64,000 nucleotides of DNA from Burkholderia sp. GAS332 (GCA_900142905.1 FSRV01000002.1:2728001-2792000); one strand, 5' to 3'; positions 36,028-45,344 are shown, counted from the stretch's first letter. Notes: generated by a model from the sequence alone, not told the origin. Numbers and translations: made by a program.

Positions 36028-36876
36028 TCAAACTCTCAATTCAGCCAGAATCTGTTCGGCGAGAAAATCACAGGGCGGTCGACCCGACCGGGCACTGCGG
36101 GCAAGGACGACTTCGAGGTCACCCAGCAGCGGCAAGCCTTCGTTCTGCGATAGCTGTACGAGGTGCCCCGGTACGCTGCATCTTGCGAGGGGCGCTATCG
36201 CGAGCCCTGCTTCGACCATGCTGATCAGGCCCAACAGACTCGGGCTTTCGTAGGACATCCGATACTTGATATTTTCGCGCTGAAGCGCGCTGATGGCATA
36301 GGCACGTGCCGTACTGCCATGAGCGAAAACAGCGATTGAAAGCGGGCGCTCCTTCCACACCTTCCTTGTGGGCGATCCGGCCCACACCATCGGCTCGAAC
36401 CGGACGAATTCGCCGGCGATGCCCCTCGTTTTCGTCATGCATGCCAGGTCCAGCGTATTGTCTTTGAGCAATGGAGCGAGTGCACTGCTCGGCAGGCCGA
36501 TCACCCGAATGTCGACACGCGGATGAGCAACCGCGAACTTTCCCAGAACCTGGGGCAGCAACGATGAAGCGTAGTCGTCAGGAACGCCGATGGTGACGCG
36601 GCCCTTCATCTCCGGGCGAACGACCGACGCCCATGCCTCGTCCCGCATCGCCAGCATTCGACGGCCATAGTCGAGGAGCGTCTTTCCCTCTGTGGTAATG
36701 GTCACGTTACGGGTGCTTCGCACGAAGAGCGGTTTCCCCAGCGCTTCTTCAAGCGCCTTGATCTGCATGCTCACCGCCGACGGCGACCGATGCACGGACT
36801 CCGCACCGCGAACAAACGACCCTGTATCGGCGACCGCCACCACCATTTCAAGCACGTCCAGATCGAGTTTTTTCAC
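36028..36876 (-). CDS. LysR-type transcriptional regulator divergent from lysE-like gene
   Basis: LysR regulator of 282 residues. The helix-turn-helix region is VLEMVVAVADTGSFVRGAES and HRSPSAVSMQIKALEEALGK, followed by the usual linker and substrate-binding domain (MKGRVTIGVPDDYASSLLPQ). It uses a GTG start at 36876 without a good ribosome site. It is divergent from the LysE-family exporter gene at 36982 with 105 bp between them, the typical arrangement in which an ArgP-like regulator controls export of an amino acid or related metabolite. The effector is not known. Confidence 0.93.
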   Translation of the reverse strand: MKKLDLDVLEMVVAVADTGSFVRGAESVHRSPSAVSMQIKALEEALGKPLFVRSTRNVTITTEGKTLLDYGRRMLAMRDEAWASVVRPEMKGRVTIGVPDDYASSLLPQVLGKFAVAHPRVDIRVIGLPSSALAPLLKDNTLDLACMTKTRGIAGEFVRFEPMVWAGSPTRKVWKERPLSIAVFAHGSTARAYAISALQRENIKYRMSYESPSLLGLISMVEAGLAIAPLARCSVPGHLVQLSQNEGLPLLGDLEVVLARSARSGRPPCDFLAEQILAELRV

Positions 36877-36981
36877 GTTCGTCAGAAAATCTGAGTAATA
36901 GATTCAGTTTAATTCGTTTTACTAGCGTATGTATCGAACCGATACTGCGAACCATTGATCACTTGAAGGGAGCCCGCGGAG

Positions 36982-37629
36982 ATGCACGGTACGGCGTCGA
37001 TTTACGGATTTCTGGCGGTCGGCGGAATGCTTGCTGTGACACCGGGCCCGAACATGGTCTACGTGATGTCGCGCTCGATTGCGCAAGGACGCAGGGCCGG
37101 GCTGATATCGCTTGCCGGCGTTATGCTCGGATACCTGTTCTATATGTTTGGGGCGGCGTTCGGCATCACAGCTTTCTTCCTCAGCGTGCCTTATGCAGGC
37201 AGCGTGTTGGGCGCGGTGGGTGCGGTGTATCTGTTCTATCTGGCGTGGCAGGCTGTGAAGCCTGGTGGCCGCTCTCCCCTGGAGGTGCGCGATCTGCCTC
37301 GCGAACAGCCTCGCCGGCTCTTCGCGATGGGCGCGACGACTAGCCTGCTGAATCCCAAGCTCGCGATGATCTTTCTGTCGCTCCTGCCGCAATTCATCAA
37401 CTATCAGGACGGCAGCGTGCTCAGGCAATCGCTTGTGCTCGGTTCGTCGTTGATTGTCGCGTTCGCATCCGTCAATGGCTTCGTGGCCGTCTGCTCCGGC
37501 AGCATGGCGACGTTCCTCTCCAGTCGCCCGGGACTCCTGCTGGCTCAACGCTGGATAATGGGCGTTGTTCTGGCTGTTCTCGGCGCACACATGACGATCG
37601 ATGCATTGAAGCTGGGGGGCGTCTATTGA
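36982..37629 (+). CDS. LysE family translocator
   Basis: Inner-membrane exporter of 215 residues with about six helices. It shows the LysE/RhtB pattern: AVGGMLAVTPGPNMVYVMSR near the start (shown here by its core TPGPNMVYV), GVMLGYLFYMFGAAFGI, and FAMGATTSLLNPKLAMIFLS with the NPK turn. Such proteins export amino acids or homoserine lactone-like compounds. AAGGGAG lies upstream of the ATG. The divergent LysR gene is the likely regulator. Confidence 0.93.
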   Translation: MHGTASIYGFLAVGGMLAVTPGPNMVYVMSRSIAQGRRAGLISLAGVMLGYLFYMFGAAFGITAFFLSVPYAGSVLGAVGAVYLFYLAWQAVKPGGRSPLEVRDLPREQPRRLFAMGATTSLLNPKLAMIFLSLLPQFINYQDGSVLRQSLVLGSSLIVAFASVNGFVAVCSGSMATFLSSRPGLLLAQRWIMGVVLAVLGAHMTIDALKLGGVY

Positions 37630-37724
37630 GCTGCGTTTCAAATCAGGTCGAAAGCGGCCGTGGCTCCAGCCCTCCCTGATAACGCACGTAACGCGCGTAG
37701 GGCAAACGCAATTGGCCCTGCAAT

Positions 37725-39464
37725 CTACGGCGCTTCCGTCGTGTCGAGAAGACGGGCGGCTTCACGCCTCGCCTGCTCGGCCTCACGCGGTCGTTGAGTC
37801 TGACTGAAGAGCGTTTCCAGGTTGCCGAGTGTCCGCGCTTCATCCTGACGGTAGGCCACGGGATTATCTCGCGATAGCGTCCGGTAAAGGTCCAGCGAAT
37901 TCCGGTAAGCGTCCTCCGCCTCGCGTGGCCGCCCGGTGTGACTGAAAAGGACACCTAGATTGTTGAGCGTCCGCGCTTCGTCCGACTGGTAGGGTGTGGG
38001 GTTGTCCCGGGCGAGCGCACGATAGATTTGCAACGCCTCCTCATAAGCCTGCTGCGCCTCCTTCGGCCGTTGCGTGGCACGATAGAGCGCGCCAAGATTG
38101 GTGAGCGTACGCGCCACATCGGGCCGATAGACGGCAGGACTCTCCCGGGCAAGCTGCTGCCGGATCGTTAGCGCCTCCTTGTAGGCATGCTCTGCTTCCT
38201 GGTGTTGCTCCATCGCGCTATAGAGGTTCCCCAGATTGTTGAGCGTACGCGCGAGTGCCGGGCGATAGGCCGCGGGGTTGCCGCGCACAAGCGCCTGCTG
38301 GATATTCAGCGCCTCGCGATACGCCTTCTCAGCATCGCTCGGGCGTTGTGTGGCGTCGTACAGGATGCCGAGGTCGTTAAGCGTCGTCGCGATATCGGGC
38401 TTGTAGGTCGTGGGGTCGCGATACGCCAATGCACGATCGATGTCCAGCGCTTCGCGGTAAGCGTCCGCGGCCTCCTGCAGGCGCTGTGTATCGCGATACA
38501 GGACGCCGAGGTTGTCAAACGTTTCCGCCACAGCGGGTCCGTAGGCCACAGGGTTCTGTCGCGCCAGAACCCAATAGATCTCCAGCGCCCGCAGATAGGC
38601 GGCCTCCGCCTCCTTGGGCTGTCGCAGCCCAACGTAGAGATCGCCAAGCTTGTCCAGCGTGCGCGCAATCTGGGGTTGGTAGGCGGCGGGCTTCTCCTGC
38701 GCAAGCACCTGATAACGCGACAGCAGCGTGCGGTAGATCGGTTCCGCGCGTTCAAACTCGCGTTGATCTTGCAAAGTGTCGGCAAACGCGGTCGCAATGT
38801 CGGTGTCTTCCGGTTGCAATGCGTAGGCCTTCTCCAGATAGGGCAGTGCATTCTGCGGCGTGAAGCGCAGCAACTCGATTTCGCCCGCCTCATAACAACG
38901 CGCCGCGAACACCTGTGGGGTCCCCTGATTTTCGGCAAGCAGCCTGGTGAGCAATGTCGATGCACCATCCAGATCGACGCGCTTGAGCGCTTCGTCTAGC
39001 TGCGCTTCAAGAGGATCGGTACTTCGTACGATTGACGATCGGCGCAGCAGATCCTCATAACGTGCAGCCCATTCTCGGGCTTCGACAACCGGGTCCGCGT
39101 CGGGCTGCGCCCTGATTTGCCCGGCAAGGTGTTCGACTAGCGGTTCGATGTGGGTGAACGCGATATCGGTCTTGCGCTCAACTCGGCCCGGTTGCGCATA
39201 CACGGCACCCAGCATCACGTTGGCCGCCCTCGCGAGCGAGACTATCTGGGCACTGGAGAGCCCGGCGGCCTTTACCGAGCGGCTCAACTCGGCAGTCATG
39301 CGGTTGAGGGCCTGGACGGAGAAGCCGCAATCGGCCTGGACCTTGAAGCCGTCTTTGACATCGACTTCGGAGAACGCCGGAGAACACGAACTCGCGTCCG
39401 CAGCCCGGCATCCCACGAACAGCAAGGCCATTGCCACGCCCGACAGAATCTTGCGCGCACTCAT
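37725..39464 (-). CDS. Exported tetratricopeptide repeat protein (possible lipoprotein)
   Basis: Protein of 579 residues. The N-terminus (KILSGVAMALLFVGC) is a signal peptide with a lipobox-like FVGC, so it may be a lipoprotein. After a unique region of about 250 residues, seven tandem 46-residue units run to the end (for example RTLNNLGVLFSHTGRPREAE), the kinesin-light-chain type of TPR with a Pro/Tyr-containing linker between units. Such scaffolds bind partner proteins; the partner is unknown. It starts 22 bp after the BON-domain gene on the same strand, so they are in one operon together with ybaK upstream. Confidence 0.85.
   Translation of the reverse strand: MSARKILSGVAMALLFVGCRAADASSCSPAFSEVDVKDGFKVQADCGFSVQALNRMTAELSRSVKAAGLSSAQIVSLARAANVMLGAVYAQPGRVERKTDIAFTHIEPLVEHLAGQIRAQPDADPVVEAREWAARYEDLLRRSSIVRSTDPLEAQLDEALKRVDLDGASTLLTRLLAENQGTPQVFAARCYEAGEIELLRFTPQNALPYLEKAYALQPEDTDIATAFADTLQDQREFERAEPIYRTLLSRYQVLAQEKPAAYQPQIARTLDKLGDLYVGLRQPKEAEAAYLRALEIYWVLARQNPVAYGPAVAETFDNLGVLYRDTQRLQEAADAYREALDIDRALAYRDPTTYKPDIATTLNDLGILYDATQRPSDAEKAYREALNIQQALVRGNPAAYRPALARTLNNLGNLYSAMEQHQEAEHAYKEALTIRQQLARESPAVYRPDVARTLTNLGALYRATQRPKEAQQAYEEALQIYRALARDNPTPYQSDEARTLNNLGVLFSHTGRPREAEDAYRNSLDLYRTLSRDNPVAYRQDEARTLGNLETLFSQTQRPREAEQARREAARLLDTTEAP
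37737..38702 (-). repeat. Seven tandem 138-bp units encoding 46-residue TPR repeats
   Basis: Within the TPR gene, residues 255-576 consist of seven consecutive 46-residue units with conserved positions NP..Y.P..ARTL.NLG and later R..EAE.AY. The unit boundaries are regular with no insertions. The DNA is diverged enough to look old, but the block may still be prone to recombination. Confidence 0.8.
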
Positions 39465-39486
39465 TTCCCGCGGGCCTGCAGTCAGA

Positions 39487-40224
39487 TCAGGCGCGTACCT
39501 GGATACGATTGACGACGCCCCCGATAGCGTCCAGACACCAGGCGTCCTGCTCCGCCTGCTTTTTTTCGGCTTCGGTCGGCACCCAACCTGCTAGCGTGAT
39601 CTTGCGGTTTTCCACGTTGATGGTGATCTGCTCGGCGCGCACGCGCAGATCGGTTTCAAGCACCAGGTGCAGGACCTCGGAAATTTCATCGTCGCCGTCT
39701 GCTTCGGCGGGCACCAACTCCAGCAGGTTCACCACGTCGCGGCAGCCGCCGACCCACCAGGCCGTCACACTCGCCAGGTGCCGGTGAGACAGGCTGATCA
39801 CTTGCCCCGTCAAGGTCACCACGCCGTCCTCGACCGTCACCTCGATGACGCCGCTGCCGACGTTGCCCGCCTCGTCCATGGTGCCGCGCAGCACCTCGAG
39901 CTCGCCCTTGACGCGGACACAGATCACGCAGTTGCGGAAATCCACCGCCTGCGCCAGCCGTTCGCCGATATGTGTGCGCAACTCGCCATCAGCGACCGGC
40001 GGGTTGGCGGTGACACGCAGCTGGTCGACCAGAGGCTTGCCCTCGCTGTGTCGCTGGGTCAACCGAAGAAGGCGTTTCTTGGAGGCGACATCCGGTACCT
40101 CGCCTGCCACGGTCAAGGCGCCGTCGTCGAAACTCATATGAATGGGATGATTGTGGAGCTTCAGGTGTGATTCGCGTTCGAAGGCTGCCATCACCTGCTT
40201 CAGGACCGTGTCGCTGCGTTGCAT
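39487..40224 (-). CDS. BON domain protein (three BON-like domains)
   Basis: Protein of 245 residues with no signal peptide. Three BON-type modules can be seen, each with a strand-helix-strand around a central V.G.V or L.G.V motif: SFDDGALTVAGEVPD, TVEDGVVTLTGQVISLSHR, and NVENRKITLAGWVPTEAEKK. BON domains bind phospholipids or partner proteins and are often induced by osmotic stress (OsmY-like), though here export is not evident. It sits between ybaK and the TPR gene in a minus-strand operon. GAGGCAG is found before the ATG. Confidence 0.85.
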   Translation of the reverse strand: MQRSDTVLKQVMAAFERESHLKLHNHPIHMSFDDGALTVAGEVPDVASKKRLLRLTQRHSEGKPLVDQLRVTANPPVADGELRTHIGERLAQAVDFRNCVICVRVKGELEVLRGTMDEAGNVGSGVIEVTVEDGVVTLTGQVISLSHRHLASVTAWWVGGCRDVVNLLELVPAEADGDDEISEVLHLVLETDLRVRAEQITINVENRKITLAGWVPTEAEKKQAEQDAWCLDAIGGVVNRIQVRA

Positions 40225-40251
40225 GATCTGCCTCGCGCAAAGGTTGGGCGA

Positions 40252-40277
40252 CGCAGCGCGCTTTTTACCGCGCTGCG
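40252..40277. other. Hairpin between ybaK and BON genes
   Basis: CGCAGCGCG and CGCGCTGCG form a perfect nine-base inverted repeat with an eight-base loop (CTTTTTAC). No T tract follows on either strand, so it may be a processing or stability element, not a terminator. Confidence 0.35.
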
Positions 40278-40306
40278 CACACCAGGCCGCACCAGGCGGG
40301 CACCGC

Positions 40307-40792
40307 TCACATTGGCATACCCTGCATGCGACGGGCGAAGCGTGTCCGCTCGGCTCGGTCCATCAGATCCAGGAATTGAACCGAACCCATGTGAATCAGC
40401 TCTTCATGATCGCCAGCCTCGAAATAAACGTCCGGCTGCAGGGCGAGGCTCTCGTCAAGATAGGTTTGCATGCCATAGGCCGTACAGACCGGCGGAAGCG
40501 CGCCCACCTCGCAATCCTTGAACAGCTCGCGCAGATCGGTCTCTTTGGCTAGCAGGAGATGGCGCCCGGTCTTCGCCCAAAGCTCGGACAGCCGCACGGC
40601 GTAGGTCGATGGCAGCACAGCCGCCACATAGCCGTGCTCGTCTTCAAACAGCACGGTCTTGGCGAGGCGATCGCCCGGAATATGCGCTGCCGCCGCGGTT
40701 TCGACACTGGAATGACTGTACGGATGATGCACAACTTCGTACTGCGAGCCCTTGCTGCGCAGGCAGTCCTGGAGCGTGGCTGACATTGACAT
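40307..40792 (-). CDS. YbaK/prolyl-tRNA deacylase-like protein
   Basis: Protein of 161 residues of the YbaK/EbsC/ProX-DD fold, which hydrolyses mischarged aminoacyl-tRNAs or related thioesters. Marks are AAAAHIPGDRLAKTVLFEDE (with the catalytic-region Lys in LAKTV), VGALPPVCTAYGMQTYLDES and ELIHMGSVQFLDLM. Substrate class (Cys-, Ala- or Pro-tRNA) is not decidable by eye. GGAGGTGCG precedes the ATG. It is followed by the BON and TPR genes on the same strand after 82 bp. Confidence 0.92.
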   Translation of the reverse strand: MSMSATLQDCLRSKGSQYEVVHHPYSHSSVETAAAAHIPGDRLAKTVLFEDEHGYVAAVLPSTYAVRLSELWAKTGRHLLLAKETDLRELFKDCEVGALPPVCTAYGMQTYLDESLALQPDVYFEAGDHEELIHMGSVQFLDLMDRAERTRFARRMQGMPM

Positions 40793-41173
40793 GACGCACC
40801 TCCGCTGGAAGAGAGGAAACAGGAGACGACTTCGGAAAGTTCTTTAAGAATAGTTCGCTTTCGCCGGCGTGTGAAAAACATGCGGACAGAAGCGCAGCGA
40901 CCGCGCAGGCACGACATCGAATGGAACGATTACCCCGTACGGCACACGGGTCCATTTTCGCCAATACTGACCCCAGATCTCGACCAGCACGGCGAAGCCC
41001 CCCTGATATCGGGTCGCCAGTAACGATCGACTTACAATAAGACGGCAATCGCCGAACCCGACCCGTCACGGACAGTCCTCTACAACGCGTGAGGCAGTCA
41101 CTGAGCGACCGGCCTCCGGTCATAGCCAACCGCAATCCATCGCTGCCACAACGAATTCACCCGATACCCATCT
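40793..41173. other. Intergenic region, 381 bp
   Basis: Divergent spacer between ybaK and the LysR gene at 41174. No small gene or RNA is recognisable; it must hold the promoters of both units. Confidence 0.45.
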
Positions 41174-42094
41174 ATGCGGAAACTGCCTTCACTCAGCGCG
41201 CTTAGGGCCTTTGAGGCTGCTGCGCGACATCGTCATTTCGGCAGAGCCGCCGACGAGCTGTGTGTGACGCATAGCGCCATCAGCCATCAGGTGCGCTCGC
41301 TGGAAGCCGTGCTTAAAGTCACGCTGTTTGAAAAACAAGGGCGGCAGGTTCACTTGACCGACGCCGGCTTGCGCTTGCTGCATTCGGTCCAGCAGGCGCT
41401 CGACATGATGGCCGAAGCGTGCAGCGACGCCGCACACCCGGGCATGCGCGGGTCACTGAAAATCTCTGCACCGGCCGAGCTGGCGCATCGCTTTTTCCCC
41501 CGAGTGATCGGCGAATTCTCCCAACGCTACCCGGGCCTGACCATCCATCTGTTGGTTCACGACAGCGATTCGAACGAGATCAACCCGGCGGCGGACATCA
41601 CGATCCTGTATTCGATGGGCGACACCGATTGGGCCCGCTACTGGGCTGTGCCGTTTCGCGCCATTGAATTTTTCCCGGTATGCCATCCGAGTCTGCTGGA
41701 GGGCGAGGACAGCTTGCAAAGCCCGGCGGATCTCGTGCGCTTCTGCCTGCTGCACGATGACCAGGACGGCAAGACCTGGGCAACGTGGCTCGGCACCCAT
41801 GCCGCCGCCCTGCCCGCTCCGGCGCGCAATCTGCACTTCGCCCATTCCGGTATCGCCATCGAAGCGGCGTTGCAAAAAGTCGGCGTCTGCCTGGCGGACA
41901 CGCTGACCGCAGGCGACGAGCTGAAAAGCGGCCGCCTGATTCGCCCATTCGCAGTCTCGGTTCCGTCACCCGGCAACTACTACCTAGTTGCCGAGCGGCG
42001 CAAACGGACCGAGGCCCGGCTCGCGGCGTTCATGCAGTTTGCCGGCCTCACGCAGTATTTATGTGAAATCAATTCACCGATTCTAGAGAATTGA
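41174..42094 (+). CDS. LysR-type regulator (GcvA-like) upstream of agmatine deiminase
   Basis: LysR protein of 306 residues of the GcvA subgroup: it opens KLPSLSALRAFEAAARH and the helix-turn-helix is HFGRAADELCVTHSAISHQ. The effector domain follows (RGSLKISAPAELAHRFFPRV). It lies 89 bp upstream of aguA on the same strand, and a polyamine-binding protein gene follows, so it probably controls agmatine or polyamine use; a divergent arrangement would be more usual, so this is inference. The ATG at 41174 has no strong ribosome site. Confidence 0.93.
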   Translation: MRKLPSLSALRAFEAAARHRHFGRAADELCVTHSAISHQVRSLEAVLKVTLFEKQGRQVHLTDAGLRLLHSVQQALDMMAEACSDAAHPGMRGSLKISAPAELAHRFFPRVIGEFSQRYPGLTIHLLVHDSDSNEINPAADITILYSMGDTDWARYWAVPFRAIEFFPVCHPSLLEGEDSLQSPADLVRFCLLHDDQDGKTWATWLGTHAAALPAPARNLHFAHSGIAIEAALQKVGVCLADTLTAGDELKSGRLIRPFAVSVPSPGNYYLVAERRKRTEARLAAFMQFAGLTQYLCEINSPILEN

Positions 42095-42138
42095 TCATTA
42101 GTTCGCAAAAAAAACTCCGCCTACGATGGTGCCATTGA

Positions 42139-42157
42139 TGCCGGCCTCCTGCCGGCA
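42139..42157 (+). promoter_or_regulatory. Inverted repeat in aguA leader
   Basis: TGCCGGC-CTCCT-GCCGGCA, a perfect seven-base inverted repeat 27 bp upstream of the aguA ATG. It could be an operator for the adjacent LysR regulator or an mRNA hairpin. No direct evidence distinguishes these. Confidence 0.35.
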
Positions 42158-42183
42158 CGCCTCCCAACCCATGGAGTGGCTAC

Positions 42184-43290
42184 ATGGCACGTACTCTCAC
42201 CACGCTTCCTCGCAACGACGGATTTCGCTGCCCCGGCGAATTCGAACCCAAGGCCGGCTGCTGGCTCGGCTGGCCTGAACGGCCCGACGTCTGGCGCAAC
42301 GGCGGCAAGCCGGCGCAGAAGGTCTGGGTGGATATCGCTACCGCGATTGCCGAGAGTGATCCTGTCACCATCTGTGCGTCGTCGCGCCAATACGCGAACG
42401 CCCGGGCCATGTTGCCGCCGCCTATCCGCGTGCTCGAAATGACGGTGAACGACTCGTGGTTCCGTGACAGCGGCCCGGCCTGGTTGCTCAATGATCATGG
42501 CGAAGTCCGCGGCGTCGATTTCCCATTCAATGCCTATGGCGGGTTGAACGGCGGCCTCTACTTTCCGTGGGACATGGACGACCAGATCGCCGGGAAAATT
42601 CTGGAAGCTGAACGCGCCGCGCGCTACCGTGCACCGATCATCGCCGAAATGGGCGGGATCCAATGCGACGGCGAAGGCACGGTGCTCACGACCGAACAGT
42701 GCCTGCTCAATGTCAATCGCAATGCGCACCTGGGCAAGGAAACCGTGACCCAGCACCTGCTCGATTACCTGGGGGCACGCAAGGTCATCTGGTTGCCGCG
42801 CGGGTGCAAATTCGACGAGACCGACGGCCATATCGACGATCTGGCCTGCTTTGTTCGTCCTGGCGAAGTGGTAATGCAGTGGACAGAGGATGCCAGCGAT
42901 CCTCAATACGAGATTTACCAGGAGGCCTACGCCATCCTGAGCAGCACGACTGATGCAAAGGGGCGTCCACTCAAAATCCACAAGATGCTGGCGCCGGATG
43001 TACTCGTCTGGACTGCAGAAGAAGCTGCCGGACTCGATCATGGCGACGCGGCGATCGCGCGAGTGGCGGGCACCCGGATCTGTGCGTCATACATCAACTA
43101 CTACGTCGGCAACAGCGTCGTCGTGGTGCCCGAGTTTGGCGACGTAAACGACCGCCCCGCGCAGCAATTGCTGGCCGAGCTGTTCCCGCACCATCGGATC
43201 ATCGGCATTCCCAATACACGTGAAATTCTTCTAGGCGGCGGAAACGTCGCCTGTATCACGTCGCCGCAGTACGCCGCGCAAACACGTTGA
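42184..43290 (+). CDS. aguA: Agmatine deiminase
   Basis: Protein of 368 residues that hydrolyses agmatine to N-carbamoylputrescine and ammonia, the first step of the agmatine route to putrescine. The guanidino-modifying-enzyme fold is shown by MTVNDSWFRDSGPAWLLND, GIQCDGEGTVLTTEQCLLN, KFDETDGHIDDLACF (catalytic His) and the C-terminal GGGNVACIT with the nucleophilic Cys. Length fits the family. The family's usual NIHC before the Cys-loop is NVAC here, a small variation. N-carbamoylputrescine amidase (aguB) is not found in the window, so the next step must be encoded elsewhere. GGAG precedes the ATG at about ten bases. Confidence 0.92.
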   Translation: MARTLTTLPRNDGFRCPGEFEPKAGCWLGWPERPDVWRNGGKPAQKVWVDIATAIAESDPVTICASSRQYANARAMLPPPIRVLEMTVNDSWFRDSGPAWLLNDHGEVRGVDFPFNAYGGLNGGLYFPWDMDDQIAGKILEAERAARYRAPIIAEMGGIQCDGEGTVLTTEQCLLNVNRNAHLGKETVTQHLLDYLGARKVIWLPRGCKFDETDGHIDDLACFVRPGEVVMQWTEDASDPQYEIYQEAYAILSSTTDAKGRPLKIHKMLAPDVLVWTAEEAAGLDHGDAAIARVAGTRICASYINYYVGNSVVVVPEFGDVNDRPAQQLLAELFPHHRIIGIPNTREILLGGGNVACITSPQYAAQTR

Positions 43291-43392
43291 GCGGCGCGTA
43301 GGCCGAACGGCTGGTGCGCGAGGCTGCAGCGCGCGCATTCAATCGACGGCCGGAAGGATTCAGCGATCAAGCCACGTCATTGGGAGAGAGCC

Positions 43393-44487
43393 ATGAACAA
43401 TACGCTATACAGAGCTATGGTCTGCTGCCTGCTCGGCACCAGCAGCATCGCCATGGGCGCAGGTCCGGTCCTCAGTGTTTACAACTGGTCCGACTACATC
43501 GGCGATAAAACAGTCGAACAGTTCGAGGCGGCAACGGGCATCAAGGTGAAGTACGACGTCTACGATAGCAATGACACCTTGCAAACCAAACTGCTTGCCG
43601 GCGGCACCGGTTACGACATCGTCGTGCCGTCCTCGAATTTCCTGTCCAAACAGATCGACGCCGGTATCTATCAGAAGCTCGACAAGTCCAAGCTGCCTAA
43701 CCTCGTCAATCTGGACAAGTCAATCATGGCGATGGTGCAAGGCGCTGACCCGGGCAGCCAGTACGCCATTCCATGGGCCTGGGTGACAATCGGTCTTGGC
43801 ATGAACGTCGACACGGTGAAGGCTGCGCTCGGCAACGACGCCGAACTCGACAGCTGGAGCCTGCTGTTCGATCCCAAGAATCTGGCCAAGCTGAAGCAAT
43901 GCGGTGTCTCGGTACTCGACGAACCCACCGACGTGCTGCCCGAGGTGTTGCACTATCTGCACAAGGACCCGGGCAGCACGAATCCCGCGGACTACCAGGC
44001 CGCGTTCGAGGTACTCAAACAGATTCGCCCGTACATCACCCAATTCAACTCGTCCGGCTATATCAATGACCTGGCCAACAATGACGTCTGCCTCGCCTTG
44101 GGCTATTCCGGCGACGTGAACATCGCCAAGCATCGCGCGCTTGAAGCCCACAAGAGTTATGCAATCAGCTACGTCATCCCTAAGAGCGGAGCACCCGTTG
44201 GCTTCGACATGATGGCCATCCCCAAGGATGCGTCCAATCCAGATGCCGCTCTCGCGTGGATCAATTTCATCGAGAACCCGGAGATCAACGCCGAGATTAC
44301 CAACAAGGTTTTCTATCCGACCGCGAATCTGGCGGCGCGGAAATATGTCAAGCCAGAGCTTGCCAACGACCCGACGATCTACCCGCCCGAATCGGTGATG
44401 AAGACCTTGTTCCCGCTCAAGCCGTTGCCTGTTGAGATCCTCCGCCTGGAACATCGTCTCTGGGCGAAGCTGAAGTCGGGCATCTAG
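43393..44487 (+). CDS. Polyamine ABC transporter substrate-binding protein (PotF/SpuD-like)
   Basis: Periplasmic binding protein of 364 residues with a signal peptide ending near AMGA. The mature part begins LSVYNWSDYIGDKTVEQFEA, the hallmark of the PotD/PotF family, with YDIVVPSSNFLSKQIDAG and LALGYSGDVNIAK, whose Trp/Asp/Tyr residues bind the amine groups. It binds putrescine or spermidine, or possibly agmatine given its neighbour. The rest of the transporter (ATPase and two permeases) is absent here. GGGAGAG lies just upstream of the ATG. The gene follows aguA by 102 bp and is probably co-transcribed. Confidence 0.93.
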   Translation: MNNTLYRAMVCCLLGTSSIAMGAGPVLSVYNWSDYIGDKTVEQFEAATGIKVKYDVYDSNDTLQTKLLAGGTGYDIVVPSSNFLSKQIDAGIYQKLDKSKLPNLVNLDKSIMAMVQGADPGSQYAIPWAWVTIGLGMNVDTVKAALGNDAELDSWSLLFDPKNLAKLKQCGVSVLDEPTDVLPEVLHYLHKDPGSTNPADYQAAFEVLKQIRPYITQFNSSGYINDLANNDVCLALGYSGDVNIAKHRALEAHKSYAISYVIPKSGAPVGFDMMAIPKDASNPDAALAWINFIENPEINAEITNKVFYPTANLAARKYVKPELANDPTIYPPESVMKTLFPLKPLPVEILRLEHRLWAKLKSGI

Positions 44488-44636
44488 GCGGATTCGCTTC
44501 GCCAGGCTAACTCGCGGACCTCATCCAGTTGGTTGCCCCAGAAAAGATAGATAGATTCGGCATCGTGGCGAACATCGTGTTGAACATTGCGCAACGGGGC
44601 ATCAGAAATCGACGCTCAGCGGCATGCGAACCCTGA

Positions 44637-45344
44637 CTAAGTCCGGCTGAGCGTCCGATACAACTCGTTTGCGCGATTCAAATGCACACGCATCGCTTCA
44701 GCGGCGCCGTCGCCATCATGTTTCGCGATCGCGTCGACAATTTTCTGGTGTTCCGACAACGTCAATTCTTCGGCGCCCGGTGCGCGCACGAGTGGCCGGT
44801 AGTACTCGCCCGCCCAGCGAAACAGCGATTCGACAATCGACGGGAAAATGGGATTGCCGCTGATCAACGCGATCTCGCGATGAAACGCCATGTCCCGCTC
44901 GATAAACTCCTCGAGATTGACCATGGAAGCACGGTGCCGGGCAACGCTGAGTTGCAGCCGGGCGACGTCTTCCTCGGTCGCCCGCTCCGCCGCCATACGC
45001 GCCGTGCCCATCTCGAGAAAGAGCCGCGCTTCTTTCAAGTGCGTCAGCATGTCGGGATGGCTGCGCAGCAAATGCATGGCGCCGCCGGCGATCTGCGCGA
45101 TCAGCCGATCTGCCGTGGGGACCACGACCCTCGCGCGCTCACCGTGGACGATCTCGACGATGCCCGAGCGCTCCAGCGTTTGCAGCGCTTCACGAATGGC
45201 TGGCCTGCCGACACCGTAGATTTCCATCAACTCCCGCTCCGACGGAAGCTGCGCGCCGGGCGCAATTTCGCCCGAACGGATTCGCTCCATGAGCCGGTCG
45301 ACAACTTCCTGATACAGCTTTCGGCGCTGAATGATCTCAGCCAT
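44637..45344 (-). CDS. GntR-family regulator with FCD domain (probable apionate-cluster repressor)
   Basis: Regulator of 235 residues with an N-terminal GntR winged helix (GAQLPSERELMEIYGVGRPA) and a C-terminal all-helical FCD domain (HREIALISGNPIFPSIVESL and SLFRWAGEYYRPLV, with His/Asp positions for a metal). FCD regulators sense sugar acids or their products. It is 148 bp downstream of oiaK on the same strand and probably represses the operon until apionate or an intermediate binds. The start at 45344 (MAEIIQRRKLYQEV) is more typical than an ATG 14 codons upstream. Confidence 0.9.
   Translation of the reverse strand: MAEIIQRRKLYQEVVDRLMERIRSGEIAPGAQLPSERELMEIYGVGRPAIREALQTLERSGIVEIVHGERARVVVPTADRLIAQIAGGAMHLLRSHPDMLTHLKEARLFLEMGTARMAAERATEEDVARLQLSVARHRASMVNLEEFIERDMAFHREIALISGNPIFPSIVESLFRWAGEYYRPLVRAPGAEELTLSEHQKIVDAIAKHDGDGAAEAMRVHLNRANELYRTLSRT

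Noticed and set aside
40252..40277. Intrinsic terminator after ybaK
   Set aside because: The stem is good, but the T run is in the loop and none follows the stem, so it is listed only as a hairpin.
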